Shown here: piece after piece, positions 37,151 to 48,200 of the stretch | Layout: each line of letters begins with the position of its first letter | Numbering within the stretch: the stretch's first letter is position 1 | Source of the DNA: Agaricus subrufescens | Taxonomy: Eukaryota; Basidiomycota; Agaricomycetes; Agaricales; Agaricaceae | Length of the DNA: 64,000 nucleotides | Assembly (NCBI GenBank): GCA_029945375.1 | Contig: CM057069.1 | Span: 1,302,001 to 1,366,000 of the forward strand | Direction: 5' to 3' | The notes under the pieces: generated by a model | The model's database searches: none | Told to the model about the DNA's origin: nothing | What the model saw: only the letters and a program-made list of their open reading frames with translations | Position numbers and translations under genes: made by a program

Positions 37151-38560
37151 TGGTGGTGGGATGGGCAGGGTGTCGGAGTAGGTTGGTGGTCGCGAAAAAA
37201 GAGAGGATACGGTGGTGGGGGTGCGGCGACGTTGAGCAGAGGAAGGTGGTAGCCACAGGGGAGGAAAAAGAGGAGATAGCGGTGGTGGTAGCGGCGTGGA
37301 TGCCAAGGAGGAGGGTGGCGGCAGTGGTTGCGAATGAGAGGTGGAAAGGAGTGGTGGTAGCGGCGGTGGATGGCAATGAGGAGGATAGCGGCGGCCGCGG
37401 TCGCGAAGGAAGGGAGTGGTGGCCGTGAAGGGGTCGCGAAGGGAGACAGCGGTCGTGGGTGATGTGTGGATTTGAGGAGAGGGCCGTGGTGGGAGGGCCG
37501 TCGTCGTCGCGTATGCGAGAAGAGGAGGGATGGGCAGACGGTGGTGGAAACGGCCGCGGATGACGGTGAGGGTGGAGGCGGCAGCAGTCGCGAAGTGGTC
37601 GCGAAGGGAGGAGGCGGAAGCCGCGGGTGATGGATGTAGTTGGGACAGAGGGCGGTAGGAGGGCGGTGGTCGCGTGTGGGGGGCGTTGGTCGCAGATGGG
37701 AGGACGTTGGTCACGGGTGGGAGAAGAGGAGGGCGGTAGGAGGTCGTTGGTGGTGGGTGGGAGAGGAGGAGGGCGGTGGGAGGTCGTTGGTGGTGGGTGA
37801 GAGAAGAGGAGGGCGGTGGGAGGGCGTTGGTCGCGGATGGGAGGAAAGAAGGGCGGTGGGAGGGTGGTGGTGGATGGGAGGGCAGTGGTTGTGGATGGGA
37901 GGGCGGTGGCGGTGGATGGGAGGGCGGTGGTGGTGGATGGGAGGAAAGGGAGGGCGGTGGTGGTAAAGGTGGTAGAGGTGGCGGATGGCGATGAGGGTGG
38001 AGGTGGTGGTGGTCGCCAATGAGTTGCGGCGGGCGTTGGATGGGGTTGAGGAGAGGATGGCGGCGGGAGGGCGGCGGTCGCGGATGAGAGAAGTGGCGGG
38101 TGGTGGTGGTAGAGGTGTTAGAGGAGGCGGATGGCGGTGGATAAGGTGGCGGTGGGGGTCGTTGTGAAGAGAAGAGGAGAGGGAGCGGCCACGGTGATGA
38201 TTTTGCGAAGAAGAGAGAGTAAGGGTGAGGGTGAGGGTGAGGTGGACGGCAGTGGCGGTGGTCATGAAGAAGGGAGGGGACGGTGGCGGCCGTGGTAATC
38301 GTGAAGGGGTCGCGAAGAGGAGAGAGCGAGGGTGAGAGTGAGAGTGAGGTGGGCACCACAGCGGTGGTCATGAAGAGGAGAAGAGAGGGTGGCGGTCGCG
38401 GTAATCGCGAAGGGGTCGCGAGGAGGAGAGAGTGAGGGTGAGGGTGGGGTGATGGGGTAGGGGATGGGGAGGGTAGTGGTCGCGGTGGTTGCAAAGAGGA
38501 GAAGGAGAGGTGGTTATGCAGTAGCCGCAGCGGTGTTGGAAGTAAAATAAAAAAAGGGGG
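37151..38560 (+). repeat. G-rich low-complexity tract (GGT/GGTGG/GGGAGG)
   Basis: About 1.4 kb of plus-strand sequence dominated by GGTGGT, GGGAGG and GGGCGGT words with longer degenerate units such as GGAGGTCGTTGGTGGTGGGT repeated around 37740-37880. The minus strand therefore reads as endless Pro/Ser/His/Leu frames (one of more than 600 codons), which I treat as an artefact. The tract has many runs of three or more G and is prone to G-quadruplex formation. Confidence 0.8.
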
Positions 38561-38929
38561 GCGGTGGTGTTGAATAGAGATGACGAGAGAACAATTAAAG
38601 CTAGTCGGTAGGAAGTAGATATATACGAACCTTGAAAGTCTCGACTGCCTGAACAGCAGCGCAACATTGAGGATTCGGCGATATTGATATACTGCCCTTG
38701 TGCGATGGGGGGAAAAGTCATTAGTGTATGTTTGATATATCAAGAAAGAAAAACACAAATCTTATCAGGGAGAGCGCAGGCCATTAGCAATGTAATTAAC
38801 CCAGGTTGACGAAGACGAGACTGCATGGCGATCAAGTTCAAGGCACTCTGACCACCACCTATTGCCAATAATGAGGATCACAAAGAGGTGTGTTGTGAAA
38901 TACTTGAAGGCGATGCATTGAGTACGAGT
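38561..38929. other. Spacer, no gene
   Basis: No coding signal beyond frames spilling out of the G-rich tract. It could include the terminal region of the transposase-bearing element to the right, but I could not identify an inverted terminal repeat. Confidence 0.35.
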
Positions 38930-39227
38930 TTAAGGGAGCATGGAGAGCTCCGCGGTGGGTACACTCGCCTTGAGGAAATCCGCCCTACTCCAACCGGGAA
39001 TCGAAGGAAATTCTCGCTGCTTGACCGAGTTACAAGTTGCATGAGATATCTTGAAACTGTCGAAGAGTAGCTTGTGATCCGGCTGAAAGATACTGGTGTT
39101 CGGATGCACTGGCTCCGTGGCTTGAATGAGAGGCTCAATGTTCAGATATTCCACCCTGCGTGACGTCTTCCAACATGCAAAAACAAGAACAGCTCCGGCC
39201 ATTGTTTATGCTACCATTACTCAGTAC

Positions 39228-40746
39228 ATTTATCCCCCTACTTCTGTTACTGTATCGCTCCGATCCACGATACCCCAATTGTTGCCATTGCGAACCCTCC
39301 CGACAACACATTCTATAGTGTTTAAGTCGACGGCTTCGATGACAGAGGCACCATGACAGTAAGGAATACCGTCTTCTTCTGTTGTATTCATACTCTGGAT
39401 GATCGCAAAGATAATTGTGGATGGTGAGTCTAGTTTCAGTTGTGGGATGACCGGTAGGTCTAGCACAACGAGACGCTTCAACTGGCCATAATATACGCGA
39501 TTTTCATATTCTGGCTCGCGTCTCCTTTGTCTGGCAAAGCGATCTACACGGAGGATGTACTACATTGGATTGAGCTAGGAATCTTTTATATATAATCAGG
39601 AAATAATACTGACCTTCACATAAGAAGCGTCTCGACTATCTTCGCTCTGCCTAACAATGTCACATGCGATCATGGTGTCGCCGTCGCCAAGACAAGTGAC
39701 CTTGCCATACTGAAGGAGGGGGATATCAAGTTTAATGGCTGCTCGTATGACTTTTATTCTTGTATCAAATCGCGTAGCTAAACTCGCATGAATCTTCTTG
39801 CAAATAGGCGTCGGTAGGATTTCTTTCTGTCGAGTGCCCCAAAGTTTGTAAGTAGGATCTTAATTACCAAGTGAGTAACTGACTATTGCAAGGCACAAGA
39901 TACAACTTACATGAATTATGAATCAATTGATGCATCGTTCGCGACTGAAAATCTAGATTTAACACATCCTGTAGATTGTATAAGAGTCGAATTTGATCGA
40001 GTTGGGCGGTTGCAATCATAAATGTATTAATAGACTCGTAGGGGTGTCGCCGACTTTTGATGGCACAGAGAAGATTGTTGCATTCCCGCTCCATCGGAAA
40101 AGCCCAGTAGCTCCAGACGGGGCCAGCTACCCTGATACCCCACGCAACATGAAGCAACGCGTGGAGTGTCAACGGGCAAGCAGAAAGTCGTTCTGGTTCG
40201 CCACGGTAGTAATACCTGAACTTCATTTAGAACAGATCATCCGAAGATTTTAGCCATTCTTACCGTTCGTAGTTACGTACCCAGTGGACGAAGCCTTCCT
40301 CGATTTGGAGTAACGTATCTTCATTCATTTCCATAGACAGACATTGCTTGAGGAGTGTAACAAGCTTCATGAAATGCTTGTAATACAGCGCCTTAGGGAA
40401 TCTTCCGCGGAGAACAATCGGGGCAATAAAAAGTGTCCAGTTCGAATACATTTCGGCGGACATTTGCGATTGTTTTTTGGCAATGTTGGGGACACGAGCA
40501 CCGAAGGAAGAGGGAATTGTTGACCCACATTCCTCCGTAGCCTTGCCAATCTCTTCCCAAGCCCGAGGACCTATTAGATATCCTTTGTTACTGTGGTCTA
40601 GATCCTTGAACTCGCCAATCCAAAATGATATCAAGTTGGGGATCAGGTTTTCCCAAATCAGGTGCATGAAATCGAAGGGAAATGATTCGGGGAATGAAAT
40701 TGCGGATATATTTGAAAGGACTGGAAGGCCCTTGATACCATACCGC
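39228..40746 (-). pseudogene. C-terminal part of a tnp2/DUF4218-type (CACTA-like) transposase, truncated by the LTR element
   Basis: Basidiomycete relative of the En/Spm tnp2 transposases. Reading starts abruptly at the LTR edge with YGIKGLPVLSNISAISFPES, then DFMHLIWENLIPNLISFWIG, GSTIPSSFGARVPNIAKKQ and YYKHFMKLVTLLKQCLSMEM. After an intron it gives RLSACPLTLHALLHVAWGIR, VAGPVWSYWAFPMER and IKSRRHPYESINTF. Further exons give PTPICKKIHASLATRFDTRI, KLDIPLLQYGKVTCLGDGDT, NRVYYGQLKRLVVLDLPV and NTIECVVGRVRNGNNWGIVD, the usual C-terminus, with stop near 39230. The remaining exons contain no stops and splice cleanly, so the truncation appears recent. The N-terminal catalytic part is missing because sequence is replaced by the LTR at 40747. 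A further minus-strand frame at 38930-39202 may be its trailer. Confidence 0.8.
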
Positions 40747-42097
40747 TGATACGGCCCGCGCCGTTTTACGCGTAGAAATGTACTAGCTAGTATTTACAAG
40801 GGTATAACACCCACTAGCCAAGGTGCAGGGTCAGAACCTAACCATCTCTCGACACCTCAATAGTATCTCTCGTAGTCTGATAAATCCGCCTTGACTCTTA
40901 TACGGGAAAACTGTACCGTGTAAGGCAAATATAGTCACTAGCTACCAGGAATGATCCGAGTAGAGGCATTAGATCTGGTGGTGACAACTAATTAGGCCGA
41001 AATACGACGATGACGCTCTAACTACCTAGACGAAACGTCGATTTATGCTTAGCGAAACTACAGATCACTCCTCCCGAGATATACTATTCGAAGCAGTTGA
41101 CCCGCAGAAGACATCGGCTCGGACAGGGAACGGCTATCACGCAAACTAGCGAGCTGAAATCCCATCAGATTATCGTGGACCCACTAGCTAGCCGGACATA
41201 TCACCGATTAGGATTCTCATCACATATCGATAACGAATCTGAACGGATAGAACGTTCAGCCAAGCGGCCTTCGGCATTCTGAAACCTGACAACGTACCCA
41301 TGTGGATGCCAGGGGTAGCACAATGGGGACTAGCTACCATTGTTAGTTGGAAGGGGTAAGGTGCTAAGCGACGTCAGGCAGCACCTGCTCCAACCATGAT
41401 GATTGGTGCGGATAGGATCTATCCGTACCCTCAGCCCAGTCCATATGATACCCTTAGTAATAGTAGAACTACTTTGTTAATATTTGTACGCATAATTTGA
41501 ATATAAAAACCCTCTAGCTAGCGTCAAGAAAGGCAAGCAATCTCCTGCCCACGTCTAGCTTTGAGGATCGTGATTTGTAAAGTAGCGGTCTAATAAGTGA
41601 ATAACAACTAGCTTGCGAGAGAGCTTCTAGAAAAACTCAAACTAGTTCAGCAGTTCACGTCGGAGACGTTACCCGTTCAGAGAATTCCCTAAGTTGCCAG
41701 TGATACGATAGTTTAAGAGACTAGCTAGGCTACCATCGCACGCTTATATCCAGCAGAGGTGTAAGTCGGTGCTAGCTTGAGTTGTAATTGCGGAGTCGGT
41801 GGATAACTGGCGAGTTAGATCATCGCAGCTCCTCATTAAACGTCATTGGTGCGACTTAGTTTGGCTACAACGCAGTAGCTAGAGTTCAAAGTTCACGTAG
41901 CCCTTCGGCCCGTTCGTAGCTAGAACAAGTTTGAGGATTCTTTTATTTGGAATTCCTTCTTTATTAACTTTAACTTCGAAATAACCTTTTCTCTTGAACA
42001 TCTCCCCACGAACTTGCATTTACGAGTACTAGTTAGTGAAGTGTGGTGTGTTTATTAAACTAGCTACACCCTTAACGTTTCATTTACTACCTCTACA
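40747..42097 (+). repeat. 5' LTR, 1351 bp
   Basis: Starts TGATACGGCCCGCGCC and ends TACCTCTACA (TG..CA type). A TATA box (GAATATAAAAACC) lies near 41498-41510, so U3/R/U5 order is plausible with the transcript starting near 41530. About 20 CTAG tetramers occur, far above chance. An ATG frame of 61 codons at 41097 is present in both LTRs but has no features. Confidence 0.95.
41498..41512 (+). promoter_or_regulatory. LTR TATA box driving the sense (gag-pro-pol) transcript
   Basis: GAATATAAAAACCC in U3 of the 5' LTR, repeated at the equivalent place in the 3' LTR near 54470 with one nearby substitution. Position is typical for the core promoter of an LTR element. Confidence 0.6.
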
Positions 42098-42099
42098 TC

Positions 42100-42118
42100 T
42101 GGAGCCCACCGCGAGGGG
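42100..42118 (+). other. Primer-binding site
   Basis: TGGAGCCCACCGCGAGGGG starts two bases after the 5' LTR. Its complement ends GGTGGGCTCCA, that is CCA preceded by a U at the discriminator position. U73 is characteristic of eukaryotic tRNA-Cys, so tRNA-Cys is the suggested primer; this needs the host tRNA sequence. Confidence 0.6.
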
Positions 42119-42181
42119 AGTTTCAGTGTAAAGGTTTTATTCGATATTTCATATCCTTTTACTTCTACTTCTTCAAGGCAC

Positions 42182-44158
42182 TTGCCTGAGCAACAGAAAA
42201 ACCAACCTCAGCACTCTAGGAAGCCAAGCTTCATAGAGTTAAACAATACCAGCCCAACTCTGTCGCGTTTCAATCCAAGAGCGAGACAGACTAACAATTC
42301 TCAGTCAAACGAACTAGTTCCTAGACTAGACGATCCTGATCAGATCTTATTCCAAAAGCGTAAAGCTAGGAAACAAAAAGCTCGCGAAACTAGCGAAAGC
42401 CAAACGAGCGCCCAATCAGAAGAACTAGCTAGCGGATCTAGGTCGGTCAGATTTAGGGAACCGGTTATCTCTTCACCCACAGACACAGAACCGAATCCAT
42501 TTTATCAACCAGCAGTGTTCGACGAAAGTTCATCACAGTTGGATATACCAGGGCAGTTTAAATCCGCAGACAACACAGTCTATCACTCTCTGCCTAATTC
42601 GCCCGTGTCCCCTTTACCTAATACAGCGCAAACTAGTTTACCAAACAGCCGAGCTAGTAGCCCTACTCTTAATCAAAGAGTACCCGCACCATCAGCATCA
42701 TCAAACTCGAACTCAGCACAAAACATGCCTTCACCACATATGCCAGCACCTTTTTCCCAAGGCGCACCCAAATGGGACGGCGAAATAGACAAGCTAGGAG
42801 ACTTCATCTGGCATCTAGAACGTCAGTTCGAAGTATCTAGTATTACCGATGACGCTGAAAAACTTAAATGGATGGTTAGTTATGTCAGCAAAAGCGTCAG
42901 GGACGAATGGATCAGTTTTGAAGAATACACCAATCAGAATTGGTCAAACTTCCTAAAACGATTAAAAGAGGAATACCCTGAACTAGTGACCGAAGAAAAA
43001 GGGTCAGTGGCCAAGTTAAAGGCAATTTGTAGAAAGTTCAGACAGATAGGAATAACCGATCAGGAGGACTTCTCTAGTTTCCGTCGGCAGTTCCAGTCGC
43101 AAGCAAATAAGTGCCAAGCGCCACCTTCGATTATCTCCAACAGGGAGCTAGTAGAAGAATTCGTGAATACTCTAAGTCCAGCTTTCAGGGATGCACTTGT
43201 GGCCAGACTAAGTCTACAAGGAACCCGTCAAGCATTACAAGGACAAGGAAGATCCGAGGATCCTTATACAATTTCAGAAGTAATCAGAAAAGCGGTCGAA
43301 CTAGTTAACGGGAACAGCCTGACAGGAGTATATGCGATAGACGCAGCCCGAGAACGGAACCCTCGATCACACACTTCTAATATCAAAAAGGAAACTAGCA
43401 GTTCGTCCTCCTCTGTGCAAATGGAAATTGATGCTATGCAACAAGATATTAGCCAGATAAAAGATTCCATAGTGATTGGACGAAAAGAGATGCAAGAATC
43501 GTTAGTAACGAGCCAGAAGAGCATGCAAGCTTATGTAGACTCGTTAAGTTCCAATATAACAGCCAGTATCGCTAAGCTTGGAACAACTAACTCGCATCAG
43601 CAGAACCGTAATCCGTCACAAAATCAGACCAGCTACCAAGGCAATTCGAACGCAAATTCGAATTGTTTCTATTGTAATGAAACAGGGCATCGATGGATAG
43701 TCTGTCCTTATAAAACTCAGGACGAGAAGGACGGAAAAATAGTACAGGATGGGTCGAAGCTAAGGTTCGCAGATGGCTCCGGAATACCCAGAGAACCAGG
43801 AGTACCGATTAGAAAAAGTGTTGAAAAATACTTGCCCGCTTCCATGGCAGCTCTTATCTTTGGAGCGCCTGAGCTACCCCAAGGAGAAGACGAACCAGAT
43901 ACCGGGTATTCAGTAACTAGTTCGAGTACCTCCAGGCCTATCCCACTTGTAGCTATCCAGAAAAGAGAGGATGTACAAAAAGCCAATGCACAGGCTTTGG
44001 AAATGGAGCGTATGAGAGGTCGTCTAGCAACAATGGAAACATTTGTACAAAACCTGATGCCACAAGCCAGACCGGAAACGGCTGAGGAAGATGAGCTCAT
44101 ACAGCAAATGATGAAATTGTTTACTCAGAGGACCGCCGCCAAGAAGGCGGATTTTTGA
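42182..44158 (+). CDS. gag: Retrotransposon Gag with CCHC zinc knuckle
   Basis: The frame covers 658 codons. The N-terminal 180 residues are Ser/Pro/Asn-rich. The capsid-like part (GAPKWDGEIDKLGDFIWHLE, EKLKWMVSYVSKSVRDEWIS, NWSNFLKRLKEEYPEL) follows, then a zinc knuckle at residues 495-508, CFYCNETGHRWIVC, fitting CX2CX4HX4C. No ATG is found in frame between a stop in the LTR (42056-42058) and the first internal Met codons near 42727, within the disordered region. The likely initiator region near 42182 has TTG, so the start is either a non-AUG codon or a mutated ATG. The frame ends GCG GAT TTT TGA, with a -1 slippery heptamer on the stop. Confidence 0.88.
   Translation: MPEQQKNQPQHSRKPSFIELNNTSPTLSRFNPRARQTNNSQSNELVPRLDDPDQILFQKRKARKQKARETSESQTSAQSEELASGSRSVRFREPVISSPTDTEPNPFYQPAVFDESSSQLDIPGQFKSADNTVYHSLPNSPVSPLPNTAQTSLPNSRASSPTLNQRVPAPSASSNSNSAQNMPSPHMPAPFSQGAPKWDGEIDKLGDFIWHLERQFEVSSITDDAEKLKWMVSYVSKSVRDEWISFEEYTNQNWSNFLKRLKEEYPELVTEEKGSVAKLKAICRKFRQIGITDQEDFSSFRRQFQSQANKCQAPPSIISNRELVEEFVNTLSPAFRDALVARLSLQGTRQALQGQGRSEDPYTISEVIRKAVELVNGNSLTGVYAIDAARERNPRSHTSNIKKETSSSSSSVQMEIDAMQQDISQIKDSIVIGRKEMQESLVTSQKSMQAYVDSLSSNITASIAKLGTTNSHQQNRNPSQNQTSYQGNSNANSNCFYCNETGHRWIVCPYKTQDEKDGKIVQDGSKLRFADGSGIPREPGVPIRKSVEKYLPASMAALIFGAPELPQGEDEPDTGYSVTSSSTSRPIPLVAIQKREDVQKANAQALEMERMRGRLATMETFVQNLMPQARPETAEEDELIQQMMKLFTQRTAAKKADF
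44149..44158 (+). promoter_or_regulatory. Predicted -1 ribosomal frameshift site, gag to protease
   Basis: In the gag frame the sequence is G GAT TTT followed at once by TGA (heptamer 44149-44155). Slipping back one base reads TTG AAA AGT CCA ATG, the protease frame. The heptamer fits the G GAU UUA-type site known from MMTV pro-pol. Confidence 0.6.
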
Positions 44159-45228
44159 AAAGTCCAATGAAGAAGTCGACTTCTGGAAAAGAGGTTCGCT
44201 TCCAGAAGGATCAGACGACCGAGGACGATACAGAGAAAAGAAATAGAACTACAGACAACAGAGGAGTGTTCCCTTATAGAAGAGTGCCGGCTATGAAACC
44301 AGTAGTGGAGGTACCACCTTTACCAGCCAGATACATGAATGAGACCAGAAAGCCTCCTAGTTATAAACATCAGACTCAAGTAGAGGAAAATGTCGATATT
44401 AAAGAGGTTTTGACGCGTCTATTCGGCAAGGAGGTTACCTTAACACAGCAGGAGTTACTAGCTATGGCACCTAAACTCAGAGAAATGTGGAAAGAAGTGA
44501 TCAGTAAGAGAAGAGTCCCTACAGGAAACAACACCATAGAAGTGGAAACAGAGTTAGGCTCAGAAACGGGACTAAACAGTACTTCCTCGCAGGAGAATGG
44601 TTGGGATGTAGTAGATACCGCTTCGCTGGAAATCCCTAAACGCACTAGCGAGTTAGCTAGAAACGCGGCGGGGATATACGTGCAAAATTGGCGTATCGAA
44701 GATCCGATCATGCAATATTTGTCTACGTTGAATTCCAACGAACGACAAAAACAGATCTTCGCGGTAGCTAGTACAGAAGCAGTAGCCGCCAAAGGTATGG
44801 AGCATCTCAGAGTAATCCCAGCCTTAGTAAATCGTGTTTGTGAAGAAGAAGCGTTACTAGATAGTGGATCACAAATCGTGTCCATGTCTAAACAAGCTGC
44901 CAGCGAATGCAAGATAACTTGGGACCCCAAGCTCAGTATTAATATGATGGGTGCTAATGGTGCTGTATCGCGAACAGAAGGAGTAGCTAGAAATGTGCCC
45001 TTCACCTTCGGAAACATCACAGTCCATTTGCAAGTTCATATTCTGGAAGGTGCAGCATACAGATTACTATTGGGCAGACCTTTTGATGTAATAACCGAGA
45101 GCAAGATAGTAAACTCACAAGAGGGTCTTCAGTATATAAACATCACAGATCCGAATACTAAAGAGCAGGCTACCTTGTCAACATACGCGAGAGGACAATT
45201 ACCCAAATCAGTAGATGTAAATTTTTAA
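44155..45228 (+). CDS. Retropepsin-type aspartic protease ORF
   Basis: Separate frame, -1 relative to gag and overlapping its stop. The N-terminal 200 residues are charged linker. The protease core holds RVIPALVNRVCEEEALLDSG with catalytic DSG at about residue 236, then SQIVSMSKQAASECKI, GANGAVSRTEGVARNVPFTF and the C-terminal helix motif YRLLLGRPFDVITE. If translated on its own the first ATG is at 44167. The downstream end GTA AAT TTT TAA again carries a -1 slippery heptamer. The product probably releases itself from a Gag-Pro or Gag-Pro-Pol fusion. Confidence 0.85.
   Translation: MKSPMKKSTSGKEVRFQKDQTTEDDTEKRNRTTDNRGVFPYRRVPAMKPVVEVPPLPARYMNETRKPPSYKHQTQVEENVDIKEVLTRLFGKEVTLTQQELLAMAPKLREMWKEVISKRRVPTGNNTIEVETELGSETGLNSTSSQENGWDVVDTASLEIPKRTSELARNAAGIYVQNWRIEDPIMQYLSTLNSNERQKQIFAVASTEAVAAKGMEHLRVIPALVNRVCEEEALLDSGSQIVSMSKQAASECKITWDPKLSINMMGANGAVSRTEGVARNVPFTFGNITVHLQVHILEGAAYRLLLGRPFDVITESKIVNSQEGLQYINITDPNTKEQATLSTYARGQLPKSVDVNF
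45219..45228 (+). promoter_or_regulatory. Predicted -1 ribosomal frameshift site, protease to pol
   Basis: In the protease frame the sequence is A AAT TTT followed at once by TAA (heptamer 45219-45225), matching X XXY YYZ exactly. After a one-base slip the frame reads TTA AGT AGC TTC and stays open into pol, which has no ATG before this point. Confidence 0.7.
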
Positions 45229-48200
45229 GTAGCTTCGAGGAATTCGAGCCCTGGCTTGAAGGAGAAGCGGCCTGCATCATCAGTCAAGACTCCGACACTA
45301 GTCAGCCATATATCAGTGAGGTCTTGCCGATTCAATCCAACAAGCTAGACGATGAAGAAGTAAAACTAGTATATTTACAGAAGAGCTTGGAAGAAGTAGA
45401 CCTTCCTGAGAAGGCAATTTTCAGTCAGTACCTGCAAAACGTCACCACAGACTACCAACCATACCATAAAGTAGTCGCAGTCGAAGAAGATAAACAGTGG
45501 AAACCAACCATGGTGCTAGCTAAGAAATATAAACCCGTGGCGCTAAAAGTAAAACCAGTCCTGGGAGAGCTACCAGCGAAATTCCGCATAGAGCGAGATA
45601 TAACTGGGGATCCGTTAGAAGGAATGCCCAAGTTAATGGTAAACCCACCCGAGTTTGAAGCCAAGGGGAGCTATACTCAGGAAAGAAAGGACAAACTAGA
45701 TACAGCACACGGCGGAGATTTCTTATGGCCTGAAGAACGAAAGTTAATGCACTGGCTGATCGCCCAGCAGAATGAGTGTTTTGCCTGGGAAGACAGTGAA
45801 CGAGGTAGCTTCAAGGAAAAGTACTTCCCAGCAGTAGAAATACCCACAGTGGCACATACCCCATGGGTAGAAAAGCAGTTTAGGATACCCCCAGCCATAT
45901 ACGAGGAAGTCTGTCGTATAATAAAGCGCAAAATAGATACAGGAGTCTATGAACCATCAAACTCGTCGTACAGGTCTAAATGGTTTTGTGTCTTAAAGAA
46001 AGATGGAAAAAGTCTCCGTCTGGTACACAGTTTAGAACCGTTAAACCGGGTTACGATCGCACATTCAGGGCTTCCTCCAGCTACTGAGGAACTAGCTATG
46101 CACTTTGCAGGGAGAGCCTGTACAGGAGTACTTGATCTGTGGGTCGGGTACGATAACCGTAAACTAGCTAGTTCATCCAGAGATCTCACTACGTTTCAGT
46201 CACCCTTCGGAGCCCTCAGGCTAGTAACTTTGCCGATGGGATGGACAAATTCGGTTCCTATTTTTCATGAGGACGTGACCTTTATACTCAGAGAAGAGAT
46301 CCCTCAGTATACGTTGCCCTATATAGATGACGTGCCTATTCGAGGACCCGCTACCAGATACGAACTAGATGGGTCTACTACTAGCTACGAGGTTTTAAAA
46401 GAAAACCATGGCATCAGACGATTCGTATACGAGCATCTACAGACAGTTAATAGGATCCTACAACGAATGAAATATTCAGGAGGGACCTTCTCCGGTCCCA
46501 AGACTACGATATGTGCAGATTATATCACGATCGTAGGATTTGAGTGCTCATATAAAGGTAGGAAACCTTCTAGGGATGCCATAGGGAAAATACTCCGTTG
46601 GGGGGAATGTACCGACACTACAGATGTCAGAGCATTCTTAGGGACGGCAGTACAATGCCGAAATCACATTCCTAACTTTGTGACCTTGGCAGCACCTTTA
46701 TATAATATCTGTAAGAAGGGTGTACCGTTTATATGGGGGCCAGAGCAGGAACTAGCACAGCAAAGACTAAAAGACAGCATAGCTAGTTGCTTTCATACCC
46801 GAAATCCTAAATTTCCAAGTACTCAGCCGATAGTGTTAGCCGTTGACTCCTCTTGGCGCGCGGTGGGATACTACATCTATCAAAGGGATGAGGAAAATCC
46901 GAAGATTATCCATTATGTGAAATTCAACTCTATCTTGATGGATGAAAGGCAGCAGAGGTATTCACAACCTAAGAGAGAGTTGTGTGGACTTAGAATGGCG
47001 CTAGAAGAAGAAGTTTATTTGCTCAGAGGAAGCAGAAATCTCATCGTCGAGACGGACGCCAAATATCTACATGGAATGTTAAACAATCCGGGCAAGTTAC
47101 CTAATGCAACAGTTAACAGATGGGCGGATTATATCCGAACTAATTTCCAATTAGTTTTACTCCATAAGAAAGGAAAGACTTTTGGACCCGATGGGTTATC
47201 TAGACGCAAATGGTATCCGGGAGATCCCATAGAACGGCGATTCGACGATGTGTCAGAAGATGACCAAGGAGACTTCGAACTAGTAAAGGAAAACCCGGAT
47301 GATGAGGATCCCTTGCCTTTAGAGGACTTCATTGAGGAAATTGATGACAGAACAGGCTTCATACAGCAGATAATGAACGAAGATAGTCTGCTACAGTTAA
47401 CAATAGCAGAAGCTAACCAGGTTTTACAATCAGAAATACAGCAGAGACGACAAATGGCTAAGTCCGCAGACTGTCCGGATCCGTTGAGGATATTTCTGAA
47501 TAACGTAGCAGACATGGAGGAACAAGCTACGTATCAAGAACCTGAAGGGCCGACAGTAGATGAAGATTCAGACGAAATTAATGCGGAGGAAGATCCTTAT
47601 GATCAAGATAGGCGTACTTCCGAAGCAAGGATGCAGGACAGACAATTAACTCGAATAAAAGAATGGCTAGCTAGTAACCCTAGTAATGTCAATACATCGA
47701 AAATGTCCCCAGAACAAGCGAGGTTCATCAGGGCAGCCTCACATTTCTGGATAGACGATCAAGGACGGCTATTTAGGAAGATATCAGGAACCGGGAACCC
47801 ACAGCTAGTTGTGGAAATCGATCAGCGCATGTACATTATGAAACAGTGTCATGACAAGTTAGGACATCGAGGGGTGTACGCAACCAACAAGCTAGTATCG
47901 CAGAGATTCTGGTGGCCAGAGATGGAAGGCGACGTAGCCTGGTACGTCAAGTCCTGCCACCTGTGTCAAGCTAGACAGAAGATGGCAATGGAACTACCGC
48001 CAGTAGTAACCCATACACCATCGATATTTCAGATTCTGCATGCCGATACGGTACATATCTCTACAGCCTCCAACGGTTGTAAACATATAGTGCATGGGAG
48101 GTGTGCGCTCTCATCATGGATGGAAGCCAGAGCATTACGAAAAGAAGATGCCAAGTCTATTGGGGCTTGGCTCTTCGAAGACATAATATGCCGATGGGGT

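Noticed and set aside
37151..38758. Continuous minus-strand frame of more than 600 codons rich in Pro, Ser, His and Leu
   Set aside because: Only the last 95 codons look like protein. The rest is the reverse of a GGT/GGGAGG repeat tract that is open in more than one frame.
41097..41282. 61-codon ORF present in both LTRs (also 54068-54253)
   Set aside because: Identical only because the LTRs are identical; no domain, no upstream promoter context, and it lies in U3.
44155..44170. Independent translation of the protease ORF from its own ATG at 44167
   Set aside because: Not excluded, but the slippery heptamer on the gag stop and the same design at the next junction make frameshifting the better explanation.
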